Shown here piece after piece: positions 36,080 through 43,581 of a stretch of DNA of 64,000 nt. How positions within the stretch are numbered: position 1 is the first letter of the stretch; every line of letters starts with the position of its first letter. A program made the translations under genes and the position numbers. The stretch is taken from assembly GCF_040546585.1 (NCBI RefSeq), contig NZ_JBEPOC010000001.1, positions 3,038,001 through 3,102,000 of the forward strand, in the 5' to 3' direction. The DNA is from Marmoricola sp. OAE513 (GTDB taxonomy: Bacteria; Actinomycetota; Actinomycetes; Propionibacteriales; Nocardioidaceae). The notes under the pieces were generated by a model that was given only the letters and a program-made list of their open reading frames with translations, was not told the DNA's origin and did not search any database.

Positions 36080-36967
36080 ATGACCACGGGGGACGAGAAC
36101 ACAACGCGGGACAGCGAGCAGAGCGACGTCGAAGCGCTGTCCGAGGCGCTGCTTGCGTCCGTTGAGGAAGATGCGGAGACAGCCGACGAATCCGGGCTCC
36201 CGGACGCCGTCATCACGGCCCTGGCGACGATGCGCAAGCTCGGCATTGACTTCGTCCGCCGCTACCACCGCCTCGAGATCGACAGCGACGCCGCCATCCC
36301 AGGCGGGCCGGTCCTGTTCGTGGCCAACCACGGGTTCGGCGGCATCTTCGACCTCAACGTCTTTGCCATCCTCGCCACCTTCGAGGACCTCAACCTCGAC
36401 CGTCCCGTCACCGCCCTGACCCACCAGATCGCCTGGACCCTCCAGGTCGGCCGATTCATCGAACCGTTCGGAGCCCGACCCGCCAGCCGTCGGGCCGCCC
36501 TGGAAGCCTTTGAGAAGGCCGAACACGTCCTCGTTCTGCCAGGGGGCGACATCGACGCCTTCAAATCGTTCAGCGACCGCGACAAGATCGTCTTCGACGG
36601 CCGCACCGGCTTCGCCCGCCTCGCCATGGACGCAGGCGTACCGATCGTCCCCATCGTCACCGCCGGGGCAGGGGAGTCGCTGTTCGTGCTCTCCGACGGC
36701 AAGCGCCTCGCCAAGGCTCTTCGCCTGGACAAGCTGTTACGCACCAAGGCGCTCCCGGTGTCGGTCTCACTCCCGTGGGGTTTGAACGTCGGCGCGGTCG
36801 GCCTGCTGCCCTACCTGCCGCTCCCGACGAAACTCCTCACCTCAGTTCTTCCGGCAATGAGCCCGACAGAGGGGGAGACTCCGGCCGAGTTCGCCGGCCG
36901 GGTCGAGGTAGCAATGCAGAAGCGGCTCTCTTTGCTCGCGCGCGAACGCCGGGCGCGATCCGACTGA
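36080..36967 (+). CDS. PlsC-like acyltransferase family protein, 295 aa
   Basis: It resembles lysophospholipid-acyltransferase-like proteins: FVANHGFGGIFDLN near residues 78-91, GRFIEPFGARPASRRAALE near 120, and a LVLPGGDIDAF segment. In canonical members the catalytic His and Asp are four residues apart (HX4D); here the spacing looks like six (H-x6-D), as in a more distant subgroup. The N-terminal ~55 residues are acidic and disordered. No clear membrane helix. The start is ATG 36080; the long upstream frame is a shadow over the aldolase. It ends the operon. Confidence 0.75.
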   Translation: MTTGDENTTRDSEQSDVEALSEALLASVEEDAETADESGLPDAVITALATMRKLGIDFVRRYHRLEIDSDAAIPGGPVLFVANHGFGGIFDLNVFAILATFEDLNLDRPVTALTHQIAWTLQVGRFIEPFGARPASRRAALEAFEKAEHVLVLPGGDIDAFKSFSDRDKIVFDGRTGFARLAMDAGVPIVPIVTAGAGESLFVLSDGKRLAKALRLDKLLRTKALPVSVSLPWGLNVGAVGLLPYLPLPTKLLTSVLPAMSPTEGETPAEFAGRVEVAMQKRLSLLARERRARSD

Positions 36968-37104
36968 CTAGCGTGCGCGTCGCGGCCAGGTAGGTGAGCC
37001 CCCGAGTCCCGAAGTGGCCCAGAACGCAGTGGGCTGAATAAGCCTGTAGCGCACGGATCTCGGCAGGTCCGGACGGTGTGACCGCAGCATCAAGTGCGTC
37101 ATTC
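36968..37104. other. Spacer after the operon, with a dispersed motif copy
   Basis: No gene seen. tcggcaggtccggac lies at 37060-37074, then gcgtcattc at 37096-37104, directly before the right-hand 160-bp repeat. Confidence 0.5.
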
Positions 37105-37264
37105 GAGCACGAGCATCGCGCAAAAGCCCAGGTCAGAGGCCTGCAGGAGCCATGTCCGATTTGAATGGGTGCTGATTTCGGCGGCCATGGGTGCAAACCC
37201 CGAAACGTCTTCGCAGAAGAGGCCCGCTGACCTGCGGTTCTCTAATCCGCGAACACCCCACCAC
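37105..37264. repeat. Long direct repeat, right copy (~160 bp)
   Basis: Same orientation and near-identical to 26584-26744, including gagcacg at the same offset before the core and the terminal gcgaacaccccaccac. It marks the right edge of the catabolic cassette and coincides with a change to denser, more GC-rich DNA. Confidence 0.85.
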
Positions 37265-37284
37265 ACCACCACTGCCCTCTTGAA

Positions 37285-37316
37285 CAGAGCCTCCTCGGTA
37301 CGCCGAGGAGGCTCTG
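37285..37316. terminator. Perfect 14-bp terminator hairpin
   Basis: CAGAGCCTCCTCGG pairs exactly with CCGAGGAGGCTCTG around loop TACG. It lies between converging genes just right of the long repeat, mirroring the arrangement at 26809-26852. Confidence 0.85.
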
Positions 37317-37327
37317 CTGCTGCGACG

Positions 37328-38200
37328 TCAGTCGTTCTCGACCGGCAGCCACAGCTCGCAGGTCGCCGTGCCGGCCTCGGCGTCGTACGCCTGCATCGCG
37401 ACGATCTCCGGCCCGGGGCGCAGCCGCCACGGCTGCGAGGGAAACCAGGTCGTCGCGGTCGCCGCCCATGTCTCCTGCAGGGTGGCCGGGTGCGGTCCCT
37501 CGGTCCGGAACACCGCCCAGGTGCCAGCCGGTACGTCGATGACATCGAGGCCTGCGGGTGCCGCTGTCACAGCGACGCCCTGCAGGTAGGTGAGCTCGCT
37601 GCCCTCGGTGCGGTCGGGGTCGAGGTCGTCGCTGACCGAGAGCACCCCGGTGGGCTCGGTGTCGTTCAGCTCCTTGAGACGGCCGATCGCCTCGGCGCCG
37701 ATCGAGGCGACGTGCTCGGCGATGTGCGGGTTCACCCCGCTGTGGACCAGTGGCACGCGCGCGGCGTACCCGACGAGGTGGAAGGCGGGCAGGGTGACGA
37801 TGCGGGTATCCATGGAGACGTTCCCTTCGACGGTCAGGTGGAACCTGATCCGCTGTTGTGTGCGGAGAGGGCCCCCGTCGCGCCGTACGTCGCTCGGCGC
37901 TGCTCCGTGCACCGCACGGAATGCGCGGCCGAACGCCTCGGCGGAGCCGTAGCCGTGCCGGACGGCGATCGTGAGCAGGTCGGCCGTGCTGCCGATCAGG
38001 TCGGCGGCGGCCAGTGACATCCGGCGGCGGCGCACGTACTCCGAGAGCGGCATCCCGGCGAGCGAGGAGAACATCCGGCGCAGGTGGTGCTCGGTGGTGC
38101 CGGAACGGGCCGCGAGGCCGACCGCGTCGACGTCGGCGGCCGGGTCGTCGGCGAGCAGCGCCTCGATCTCGTCGACGACGAGGTTGAGCACGGCGATCAT
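37328..38200 (-). CDS. AraC-family regulator with GyrI/AraC-type effector-binding domain, 290 aa
   Basis: The N-terminal ~105 residues hold two helix-turn-helix units of the AraC/XylS type (AARSGTTEHHLRRMFSSLAGMPLSEYVRRRRM and a second with AVRHGYGSAEAFGRAFRAVHG). The C-terminal ~170 residues form a Rob/GyrI-like effector-binding fold (FHLVGYAARVPLVHSG..., YLQGVAV, AVFRTEGPHP). Such proteins respond to small hydrophobic ligands. Its target is unknown; no drug pump is adjacent. The start at 38200 fits the family. Confidence 0.88.
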   Translation of the reverse strand: MIAVLNLVVDEIEALLADDPAADVDAVGLAARSGTTEHHLRRMFSSLAGMPLSEYVRRRRMSLAAADLIGSTADLLTIAVRHGYGSAEAFGRAFRAVHGAAPSDVRRDGGPLRTQQRIRFHLTVEGNVSMDTRIVTLPAFHLVGYAARVPLVHSGVNPHIAEHVASIGAEAIGRLKELNDTEPTGVLSVSDDLDPDRTEGSELTYLQGVAVTAAPAGLDVIDVPAGTWAVFRTEGPHPATLQETWAATATTWFPSQPWRLRPGPEIVAMQAYDAEAGTATCELWLPVEND

Positions 38201-38282
38201 GAGGTCCCTCCTTTTGCTCTCCAGCGTGCTGCGTCGGACCGGTGCGCCGCCCGATCGTTGCGGACCGATGCGATCAGGGTCT

Positions 38283-38825
38283 TCAGAGTGCTCGGTGCAA
38301 GTGCGCCAGGACGCTCGCGGGCGAGTCGTGGAAGCTGATCAGCTCCTGGTCGCCGTGGGCGAAGAACTCGTTCGTCAGTGCGTGCTCGAGCATCGCGCGC
38401 AACGGCGCGTAGTAGCCGGCGACGTCGAGGACCAGGGACGGCTTGGAGTGCAGGCCGAGCTTGGTCCAGGTCACCGTCTCGAAGAACTCGTCGAACGTGC
38501 CGAGCCCGCCGGGCAGCGTGACGAACGCGTCGGACAGCTCGTACATCAGGGCCTTGCGCTCGTGCATCGAGGCGACGACGTGCAGCTCGGTGAGGTCGGA
38601 GCGGCCGAGCTCGCGGTCGAACAGCGCCGACGGCATCACTCCGGTGACCTGTCCACCCGCTTGCAGCGCGCCGTCGGAGACCGAGCCCATCAGGCCTGCC
38701 GCCCCGCCGCCGTACACGAGGCCGAAGCGAGCCTCGGCGATCAACCGCCCCAGCTCCTCAGCAGCGCGGGTGAAGGCGGGGTCGGCGCCCGGGGTGGAAC
38801 CGGAGAAGACGCAGATGTTGGTCAC
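38283..38825 (-). CDS. LOG family protein (TIGR00730 type), 180 aa
   Basis: The GTG at 38825 gives TNICVFSGSTPG..., with the LOG signature PGGLGTFDEFFE near residue 105 and GGGAAGLMG near 43. The family removes ribose 5-phosphate from cytokinin-type nucleotides or other nucleoside monophosphates. A long upstream frame extension to 39293 is a shadow over the next gene. Length is typical. Stand-alone. Confidence 0.9.
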   Translation of the reverse strand: MTNICVFSGSTPGADPAFTRAAEELGRLIAEARFGLVYGGGAAGLMGSVSDGALQAGGQVTGVMPSALFDRELGRSDLTELHVVASMHERKALMYELSDAFVTLPGGLGTFDEFFETVTWTKLGLHSKPSLVLDVAGYYAPLRAMLEHALTNEFFAHGDQELISFHDSPASVLAHLHRAL

Positions 38826-38958
38826 GCCTGATGCTCGCACCTCAGCCCTCGGTGACGTCGGGGTGGGGTTTCCACCCGTTCCCCGGCTTTTCGGGACTTC
38901 CCGCCGCATCGCCCGCCCTAGCCTGGCGAGAGTTCCCCTCACCACTCGGAGGCAGCAG

Positions 38959-39639
38959 ATGTCCGTGCCCCGCAACGTCAAGGTCACCGTGGTCGCTCTG
39001 GGTCCGGCCCTCGTCGTCGGATCGCTCGGCACCGTCGCGCACGCCGCGACGAGGTCGACGGCCAACGTGAAGGCGTGCACCAACGCCAAGGGCACGCTGC
39101 GGCTGCTCAGCTCGAAGGGGAAGTGCCCGAAGGGGTACAACAAGGTGAGCATCGCCAAGCAGGGCCCGCAGGGTCCCGCCGGACCGGGCGCGAAGGTGCT
39201 CCGGGTCCGCACCACCTCGACGACCGCCGTGGCGTCGTCGTACGCCGTCCCGGGCACGGGGCTGACGGTCAAGGTCAGCTGCCGTGCGGGCACCTACGGG
39301 CTCTCCCAGCTCGAGGTGACGAGCACGGACGCGAGCAGCGCGTTCTCGGGCCGCGGGCACACCGTCATCAGCCAGAACGGTGACAACCCGTACTACTACT
39401 TCGACGCGACCGGAACGACCTTGCCGGGCGGCAACCTGGGTGTCCTCGCGCTCGAGGCCGGCGCGGTCAAGGGCTCCTCGATGGGGGTCCTGGTCAACAG
39501 GTCCTCCGGGTGGCCCAACCGGATCGACACCGACCTGATGCTGGTGCGAGGGGCGCGGTCGTTCACCGTCCGCTTCTTCGGCGCCCAGGACCCGTCCGCT
39601 CCGTGCGAGGCCACCGCCCAGGTGATCCGGAACGGCTGA
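38959..39639 (+). CDS. Secreted protein with short collagen-like segment, 226 aa
   Basis: A Sec signal peptide (residues 1-30, VVALGPALVVGSLGTVAHAA) precedes a segment with Cys residues (KACTNAKGTLRLLSSKGKCPKG), then GPQGPAGPG, and a beta-rich C-terminal domain of about 140 residues. The organisation (cysteine stub, G-x-y stretch, globular tail) is common in exported actinobacterial proteins of unknown function. The ATG at 38959 follows GGAGG. Probably cell-surface or secreted. Confidence 0.8.
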   Translation: MSVPRNVKVTVVALGPALVVGSLGTVAHAATRSTANVKACTNAKGTLRLLSSKGKCPKGYNKVSIAKQGPQGPAGPGAKVLRVRTTSTTAVASSYAVPGTGLTVKVSCRAGTYGLSQLEVTSTDASSAFSGRGHTVISQNGDNPYYYFDATGTTLPGGNLGVLALEAGAVKGSSMGVLVNRSSGWPNRIDTDLMLVRGARSFTVRFFGAQDPSAPCEATAQVIRNG

Positions 39640-39680
39640 CCCGCGGCACTCCTGTCGGTGAGGTCCGGCAGACTCCTCGC

Positions 39681-41165
39681 ATGACTCCCGAAGCCCTCCC
39701 CGTCGGACGCCGCCGGACCGTCGCCGTCCTGGTCCTGTTCGTCGCGACCTTCATGGACCTGCTGGACACCACGATCGTCAACGTCGCGCTGCCAGCCATC
39801 CAGGAAGACCTGCACGCGACGCCGTCGCAGCTGGAGTGGATCGTCTCGGGCTACGTCCTCGCGTTCGCCACCGTGCTGATCACGATGGGTCGGCTCGGTG
39901 ACCTGTACGGGCGCAAGCGGATCTTCCTCATCGGCGTCGTCGGCTTCACCGTGGCGTCCGGTGTCGCGGCCTTCGCGCCGACCGCCGACGTGCTGGTGAT
40001 CTCGCGGATCGTGCAGGGCCTGTTCGCCGCGACGATGGTGCCGCAGGTGCTCTCGATCGTGCAGGTGCTCTACAGCCCGAAGGACCGGGCCGGCGTCCTC
40101 GGCGCGTTCGGTGCGGTCACCGGCCTCGCTGCCGTCGCGGGCCCGCTGCTCAGCGGCATCCTGGTCACCCACGACGTCGCCGGCCTGGAGTGGCGCAGCA
40201 TCTTCGTGATCAACCTCCCGATCGGGGTGCTGCTCGCCATCGGAGGATGGTTCCTGATCCCCGAGACCAAGTCGCACCACCGCACCTACCTCGACTTCCC
40301 CGGAGTGGTCCTCAGCTCGGCCGCGCTGTTCCTCATCGTGTTCGGACTGATCGAGGGGCGTCCGAAGGACTGGGCGTGGGGGATCTGGGCCGTGATGGTC
40401 CTCGGCGGGATCCTGCTGCTGGCCTTCATCGTCTACCAGCGGCGGGCCGAAGCGGCCGGCCGGACCCCGCTGGTCCCGCCCAGCCTGTTCCGGGACCGTG
40501 GCTACACGGCCGGGTCGTTCACCTCGCTCGCGTTCTTCGGATCGATCGGCGCCTACTTCTTCGTCGTCACGCTCTACCTCCAGCTCGGCTTGCACTTCAG
40601 CCCGATCAACTCGGCGCTCGCGACCCTGCCGTTCAGCATCGGCGCCTTCCTGGCCAGCGGTGCGTGCGTGCCGTTGGTCGACAAGCTGGGCAAGGGTCTG
40701 GTCACGATCGGCCTGGTGATGTTCACCAGCGCAGTGGCCTGGACGGCGCAGACGATCTCCCACCACGGCGACAGCCTGGCGAAGTGGGACCTGCTCGGAC
40801 CGATGTTCCTCGGCGGCGCCGGTCTGGCCTTCTCGGCGATCCCGTTGATCGACGTCTCCCTGGCCAACATCGACATCAAGCACGCGGGAGCTGCCTCGGG
40901 CGTGCTCGGTACCTTCCAGCAGGTCGGTGGCGCACTGCTGCTGGCCGTCGTCGGCGTGGTGTTCTTCCAGACCGTCGGCGCGGGTCTGAGCAGCCAGGAC
41001 TGGCGAGACGGCGTCCTGCACGGGCTGCTCGTCCCGGGGATCGGTCTCGGTGTGGGTGCGCTCGCGAGCCTGCTGCTGCCGACCGTCGAGGCCGTCCGGC
41101 ACCACAAGGAGCTCGCCGAGAAGGCCGCCGAGGAGGAGTACCAGCAGGAGATCGAGGCGCTCTGA
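39681..41165 (+). CDS. MFS drug:H+ antiporter-like transporter (DHA2/EmrB-QacA type), 494 aa
   Basis: Fourteen membrane segments are expected. Motif C-like residues occur in the first helices (FMDLLDTTIVNVALPAIQEDL near residue 25), and motif A is GRLGDLYGRKR near 73. The family exports lipophilic drugs or dyes. The cytoplasmic C-terminus is Glu/Lys-rich. No TetR-type regulator is adjacent; the upstream gene is secreted and unrelated. It converges on the tautomerase gene, 4 bases apart. Confidence 0.92.
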   Translation: MTPEALPVGRRRTVAVLVLFVATFMDLLDTTIVNVALPAIQEDLHATPSQLEWIVSGYVLAFATVLITMGRLGDLYGRKRIFLIGVVGFTVASGVAAFAPTADVLVISRIVQGLFAATMVPQVLSIVQVLYSPKDRAGVLGAFGAVTGLAAVAGPLLSGILVTHDVAGLEWRSIFVINLPIGVLLAIGGWFLIPETKSHHRTYLDFPGVVLSSAALFLIVFGLIEGRPKDWAWGIWAVMVLGGILLLAFIVYQRRAEAAGRTPLVPPSLFRDRGYTAGSFTSLAFFGSIGAYFFVVTLYLQLGLHFSPINSALATLPFSIGAFLASGACVPLVDKLGKGLVTIGLVMFTSAVAWTAQTISHHGDSLAKWDLLGPMFLGGAGLAFSAIPLIDVSLANIDIKHAGAASGVLGTFQQVGGALLLAVVGVVFFQTVGAGLSSQDWRDGVLHGLLVPGIGLGVGALASLLLPTVEAVRHHKELAEKAAEEEYQQEIEAL

Positions 41166-41169
41166 GGTC

Positions 41170-41565
41170 CTAGACGTCGACACGGAAGCCCAGGTCGACG
41201 TCGCTGGCTGCCTGGCCGCCGCGAATGCCCCAGTTCTCAGAGGGAGCCTCGCGCAGCGTGATGGTGACGTGGTCTCCGGGGATGTCGAATGCGCCGAGGC
41301 GCTCGACGATCTCGCGGTAGAGCGCGCGCTTGGCCTCGGTCGAGCGGCCGGCGAAGCAGTCGATCGAGACCAGCGTCATCCGCTCGGGCTCCGACAGCGA
41401 CGGCGGGTACGCACACCGGTGCGGCTCGTGCACGACGAGGCGCACGTGCTTGTCGTTGACCGGGATCTTGAACGCCGCAACCAGTGCGCCGTGCACGGCG
41501 TCGATCAGCCCGACCTCTTCGGTCGGGGAGTACGGGCGACGGACCTCGATCAGCGCGGTGGGCAT
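41170..41565 (-). CDS. Tautomerase-superfamily protein, 131 aa
   Basis: After removal of the first Met, Pro is N-terminal (MPTALIEVRRPYS), as required for 4-oxalocrotonate-tautomerase-type catalysis. It is about twice the length of 4-OT and resembles two fused modules, with a second segment near residue 70 (MTLVSIDCFAGRSTEAKR). The start ATG 41565 fits this; the upstream frame is a shadow. It may act on small keto acids, but the substrate is unknown. Confidence 0.85.
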   Translation of the reverse strand: MPTALIEVRRPYSPTEEVGLIDAVHGALVAAFKIPVNDKHVRLVVHEPHRCAYPPSLSEPERMTLVSIDCFAGRSTEAKRALYREIVERLGAFDIPGDHVTITLREAPSENWGIRGGQAASDVDLGFRVDV

Positions 41566-41605
41566 GGCGCCACGGTAGTGAGCGCGGGTGCTGCGGCGTA
41601 CCGGT

Positions 41606-41767
41606 TTATCCGGCGGTGCCCTCGCCGCGCTGCTCGTGCCAGGTCTTGTGCAGCAGTGCCGTGGAGCCCATGTTGGCCACACCCGCCCCGCACACCGGGC
41701 ACGGCAGGACGTCGGTGAGGATCAGGTTGCCATACCAGGCCAGAGCGGCAGATTCCTCGGGAGTCAT
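41606..41767 (-). CDS. Small zinc-finger-like protein, 53 aa, coupled to P450
   Basis: The product (MTPEESAALAWYGNLILTDVL...) carries CPVC (Cys 23, Cys 26) and HKTWH (His 40, His 44), the spacing of a zinc-finger-like site (C-x2-C-x13-H-x3-H). The ATG 41767 overlaps the stop of the P450 gene by 4 bases, so both are co-translated. It could be a small adaptor or chaperone for the P450, but that is inference. Confidence 0.7.
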   Translation of the reverse strand: MTPEESAALAWYGNLILTDVLPCPVCGAGVANMGSTALLHKTWHEQRGEGTAG

Positions 41768-43071
41768 GCTTCCTCCAGGGTGACGGGGAACCGGACGGGA
41801 CCGCGCAGCGAGCTGTTCGTGCTCCAGGTGGTGGTGCCGTCCGGGCGGATCTCCTTGACCCGGGTGGTCAGCTCGCGGAGCACCGCCGTTGCCTCCATCC
41901 GGGCCAGGGCAGCGCCCAGGCACAGGTGCGGGCCGTAGCCGAACGCGACGTGCTGCTTGGGGTTGCGGTCCGCACGGAAGGTGGCCGGGTCGTCGAAGAC
42001 GGTCGGGTCCTGGTTGGCCGCGGCGAACGAGACGAGTACCCGCGCGCCGGCCGGGATCGTCACGTTGCCGATGGTGTAGTCCTGGATCGCGCTGCGGTAG
42101 AGGCCCTGCAGCGGGCTCAGGTGCCGCAGGTGCTCCTCGATCGCCATCGGGATCAGCTCCGGGTCGGCGCGGATCATCTCGTACTGCTCGGGGTGCCGGG
42201 CGTAGGTGTCGAACATCCCGCCGAGCAGGTTGGTCGTGGTCTCGTTGCCGGCCATCAGCAGCAGCAGCGCGATGAGCACGAGCTCGCTGTCGGTGAGGGT
42301 GCCCTCGTCGCGGTTCTCCAGGAGCCGGCCCAGGACGGACCCCTCGCCCTTGAGGCGACCGGACGCGAGCTGCTTGCTGAGGTACTGCAGCAACGCGTAG
42401 CCGCCACCCGCAGCGCCGACGGTCCGGCGCACGCTGGCCCAGGTGGGGGAGAAGTCGAGGAGCTGGATCGCCTGCTCGGACCAGCGTCGGAAGTCGTCGC
42501 CGTCCTCCTCCGGGACGCCGAGGATCTCGCCGATGAGCCGGACCGGCATCGGGACGGCCAGGTCGCGCACCATGTCGGACCCGGGGTTCGCGATCAGGTC
42601 CGAGACGAGCTCGGTGGCGAGACGGTCGACGATCGGGCGCCAGCTCTCCAACGCGTTCTTGGTGAACGCAGGCAGCACCTGCTTGCGCAGGGCGGCGTGC
42701 TGCGGTCCGTCGGTGGCCACCATCAGCGGCAGCGAGAACCTCAGGCGGATGACGCCCTCGGCGCTGGTGATGCTGCCGGTCTCCCGCAGGGCGTTGCGGA
42801 CGTCCTCCATCCGGTGGATCACCCAGATCGCGCGCTTGGGGTTGTAGTGCACTCCGCCGCTCTCGTGCAGGCGGCGGTAGGCGTCGTACGGCTGGGCTGC
42901 GGTGGCCGGGTCGAACGGGTCGTAGTCGGTGATGGTGGCGCCGGTGTAGCCGAGGTGTCCGAGCCGTCGGGTGCGGACCGCTGCGCGCGCATTCATCCCC
43001 GCTGCCTGGGCCATCGGCTTGAGCACGGCGTCGGCGAACTGCCGCCCGCGTTCGAGGGGAGGTGCTGTCAT
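41764..43071 (-). CDS. Cytochrome P450, 435 aa
   Basis: All hallmarks are present: the I-helix AGNETTTN (274-281), the EHLR pair (E313, R316), and the heme loop FGYGPHLCLG with the thiolate at C384. It is a soluble class-I bacterial P450 that needs ferredoxin and a reductase; no ferredoxin gene is adjacent, so it probably borrows partners. Substrate unknown. A zinc-finger-like small gene overlaps its stop. The gene upstream on the other strand is benE, across a repeat-bearing promoter region. Confidence 0.95.
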   Translation of the reverse strand: MTAPPLERGRQFADAVLKPMAQAAGMNARAAVRTRRLGHLGYTGATITDYDPFDPATAAQPYDAYRRLHESGGVHYNPKRAIWVIHRMEDVRNALRETGSITSAEGVIRLRFSLPLMVATDGPQHAALRKQVLPAFTKNALESWRPIVDRLATELVSDLIANPGSDMVRDLAVPMPVRLIGEILGVPEEDGDDFRRWSEQAIQLLDFSPTWASVRRTVGAAGGGYALLQYLSKQLASGRLKGEGSVLGRLLENRDEGTLTDSELVLIALLLLMAGNETTTNLLGGMFDTYARHPEQYEMIRADPELIPMAIEEHLRHLSPLQGLYRSAIQDYTIGNVTIPAGARVLVSFAAANQDPTVFDDPATFRADRNPKQHVAFGYGPHLCLGAALARMEATAVLRELTTRVKEIRPDGTTTWSTNSSLRGPVRFPVTLEEA

Positions 43072-43373
43072 GCCCGGCTCCTGGCGTCAGCGCGGTGGCG
43101 CATCGGTGAGGCACTCCGGCGTACCCCGAGGGGGCCAGCGTACGAAGCAGGGACCCCCGACGTGCAGGTGAGGTCAAAATGTGACGACGGCAACACCGTC
43201 CGCGCGTGAGGTTCGGCGCTCCCGGAGGTCTAGAGGGTGGCGGGCGAGAGGTCGAGTTCGTGTCCCGAGCGCAGAACCTCGACCAACGCGCCCGGGCGGT
43301 CTTCCCGGTCCGCCTCCGGTGGCCGGACGCGTCGTTACTCCAGATGGCGACTGCGGCCGGCCGCCGGACCTCC
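43072..43373. other. Divergent promoter region of P450 and benE
   Basis: No gene seen before the tandem array begins at 43374. The region should hold the P450 promoter on the minus strand. Confidence 0.4.
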
Positions 43374-43553
43374 CCGGTCATCGAGCTTGCCGAGATGCGG
43401 TGAGGCGTCTCGGTCATCCCGGTCATCGAGCTTGCCGAGATGCGGTGAGGCGTTTCGGTCATCCCGGTCTTCGAGCTTGCCGAGATGCGGTGAGGCGTCT
43501 CGGTCATCCCGGTCATCGAGCTTGCCGAGATGCGGTGAGGCGTCTCGGCAAGG
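43374..43553. repeat. Tandem array of 45-bp units (4 copies)
   Basis: The core ggtcatcgagcttgccgaga recurs at 43376, 43421, 43466 (one change, ggtctt) and 43511, spaced exactly 45 bases apart, with a shared filler gcggtgaggcgtctcggtcat. It lies between the divergent P450 and benE genes. It belongs to the same family as the arrays near 44758, 56521 and 63045. Confidence 0.85.
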
Positions 43554-43581
43554 TCGACGACCGCGGCCTAGGGTCTCGGGC

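Noticed and set aside
26584-37264. Composite transposon with insertion-sequence ends
   Set aside because: The 160-bp repeats contain no transposase frame, and no target duplication could be identified.
39396-41183. Long antisense frame (595 aa) over the MFS gene
   Set aside because: Asp/Arg/Gln-rich shadow typical of GC-rich DNA; the MFS frame has clear motifs and membrane segments.
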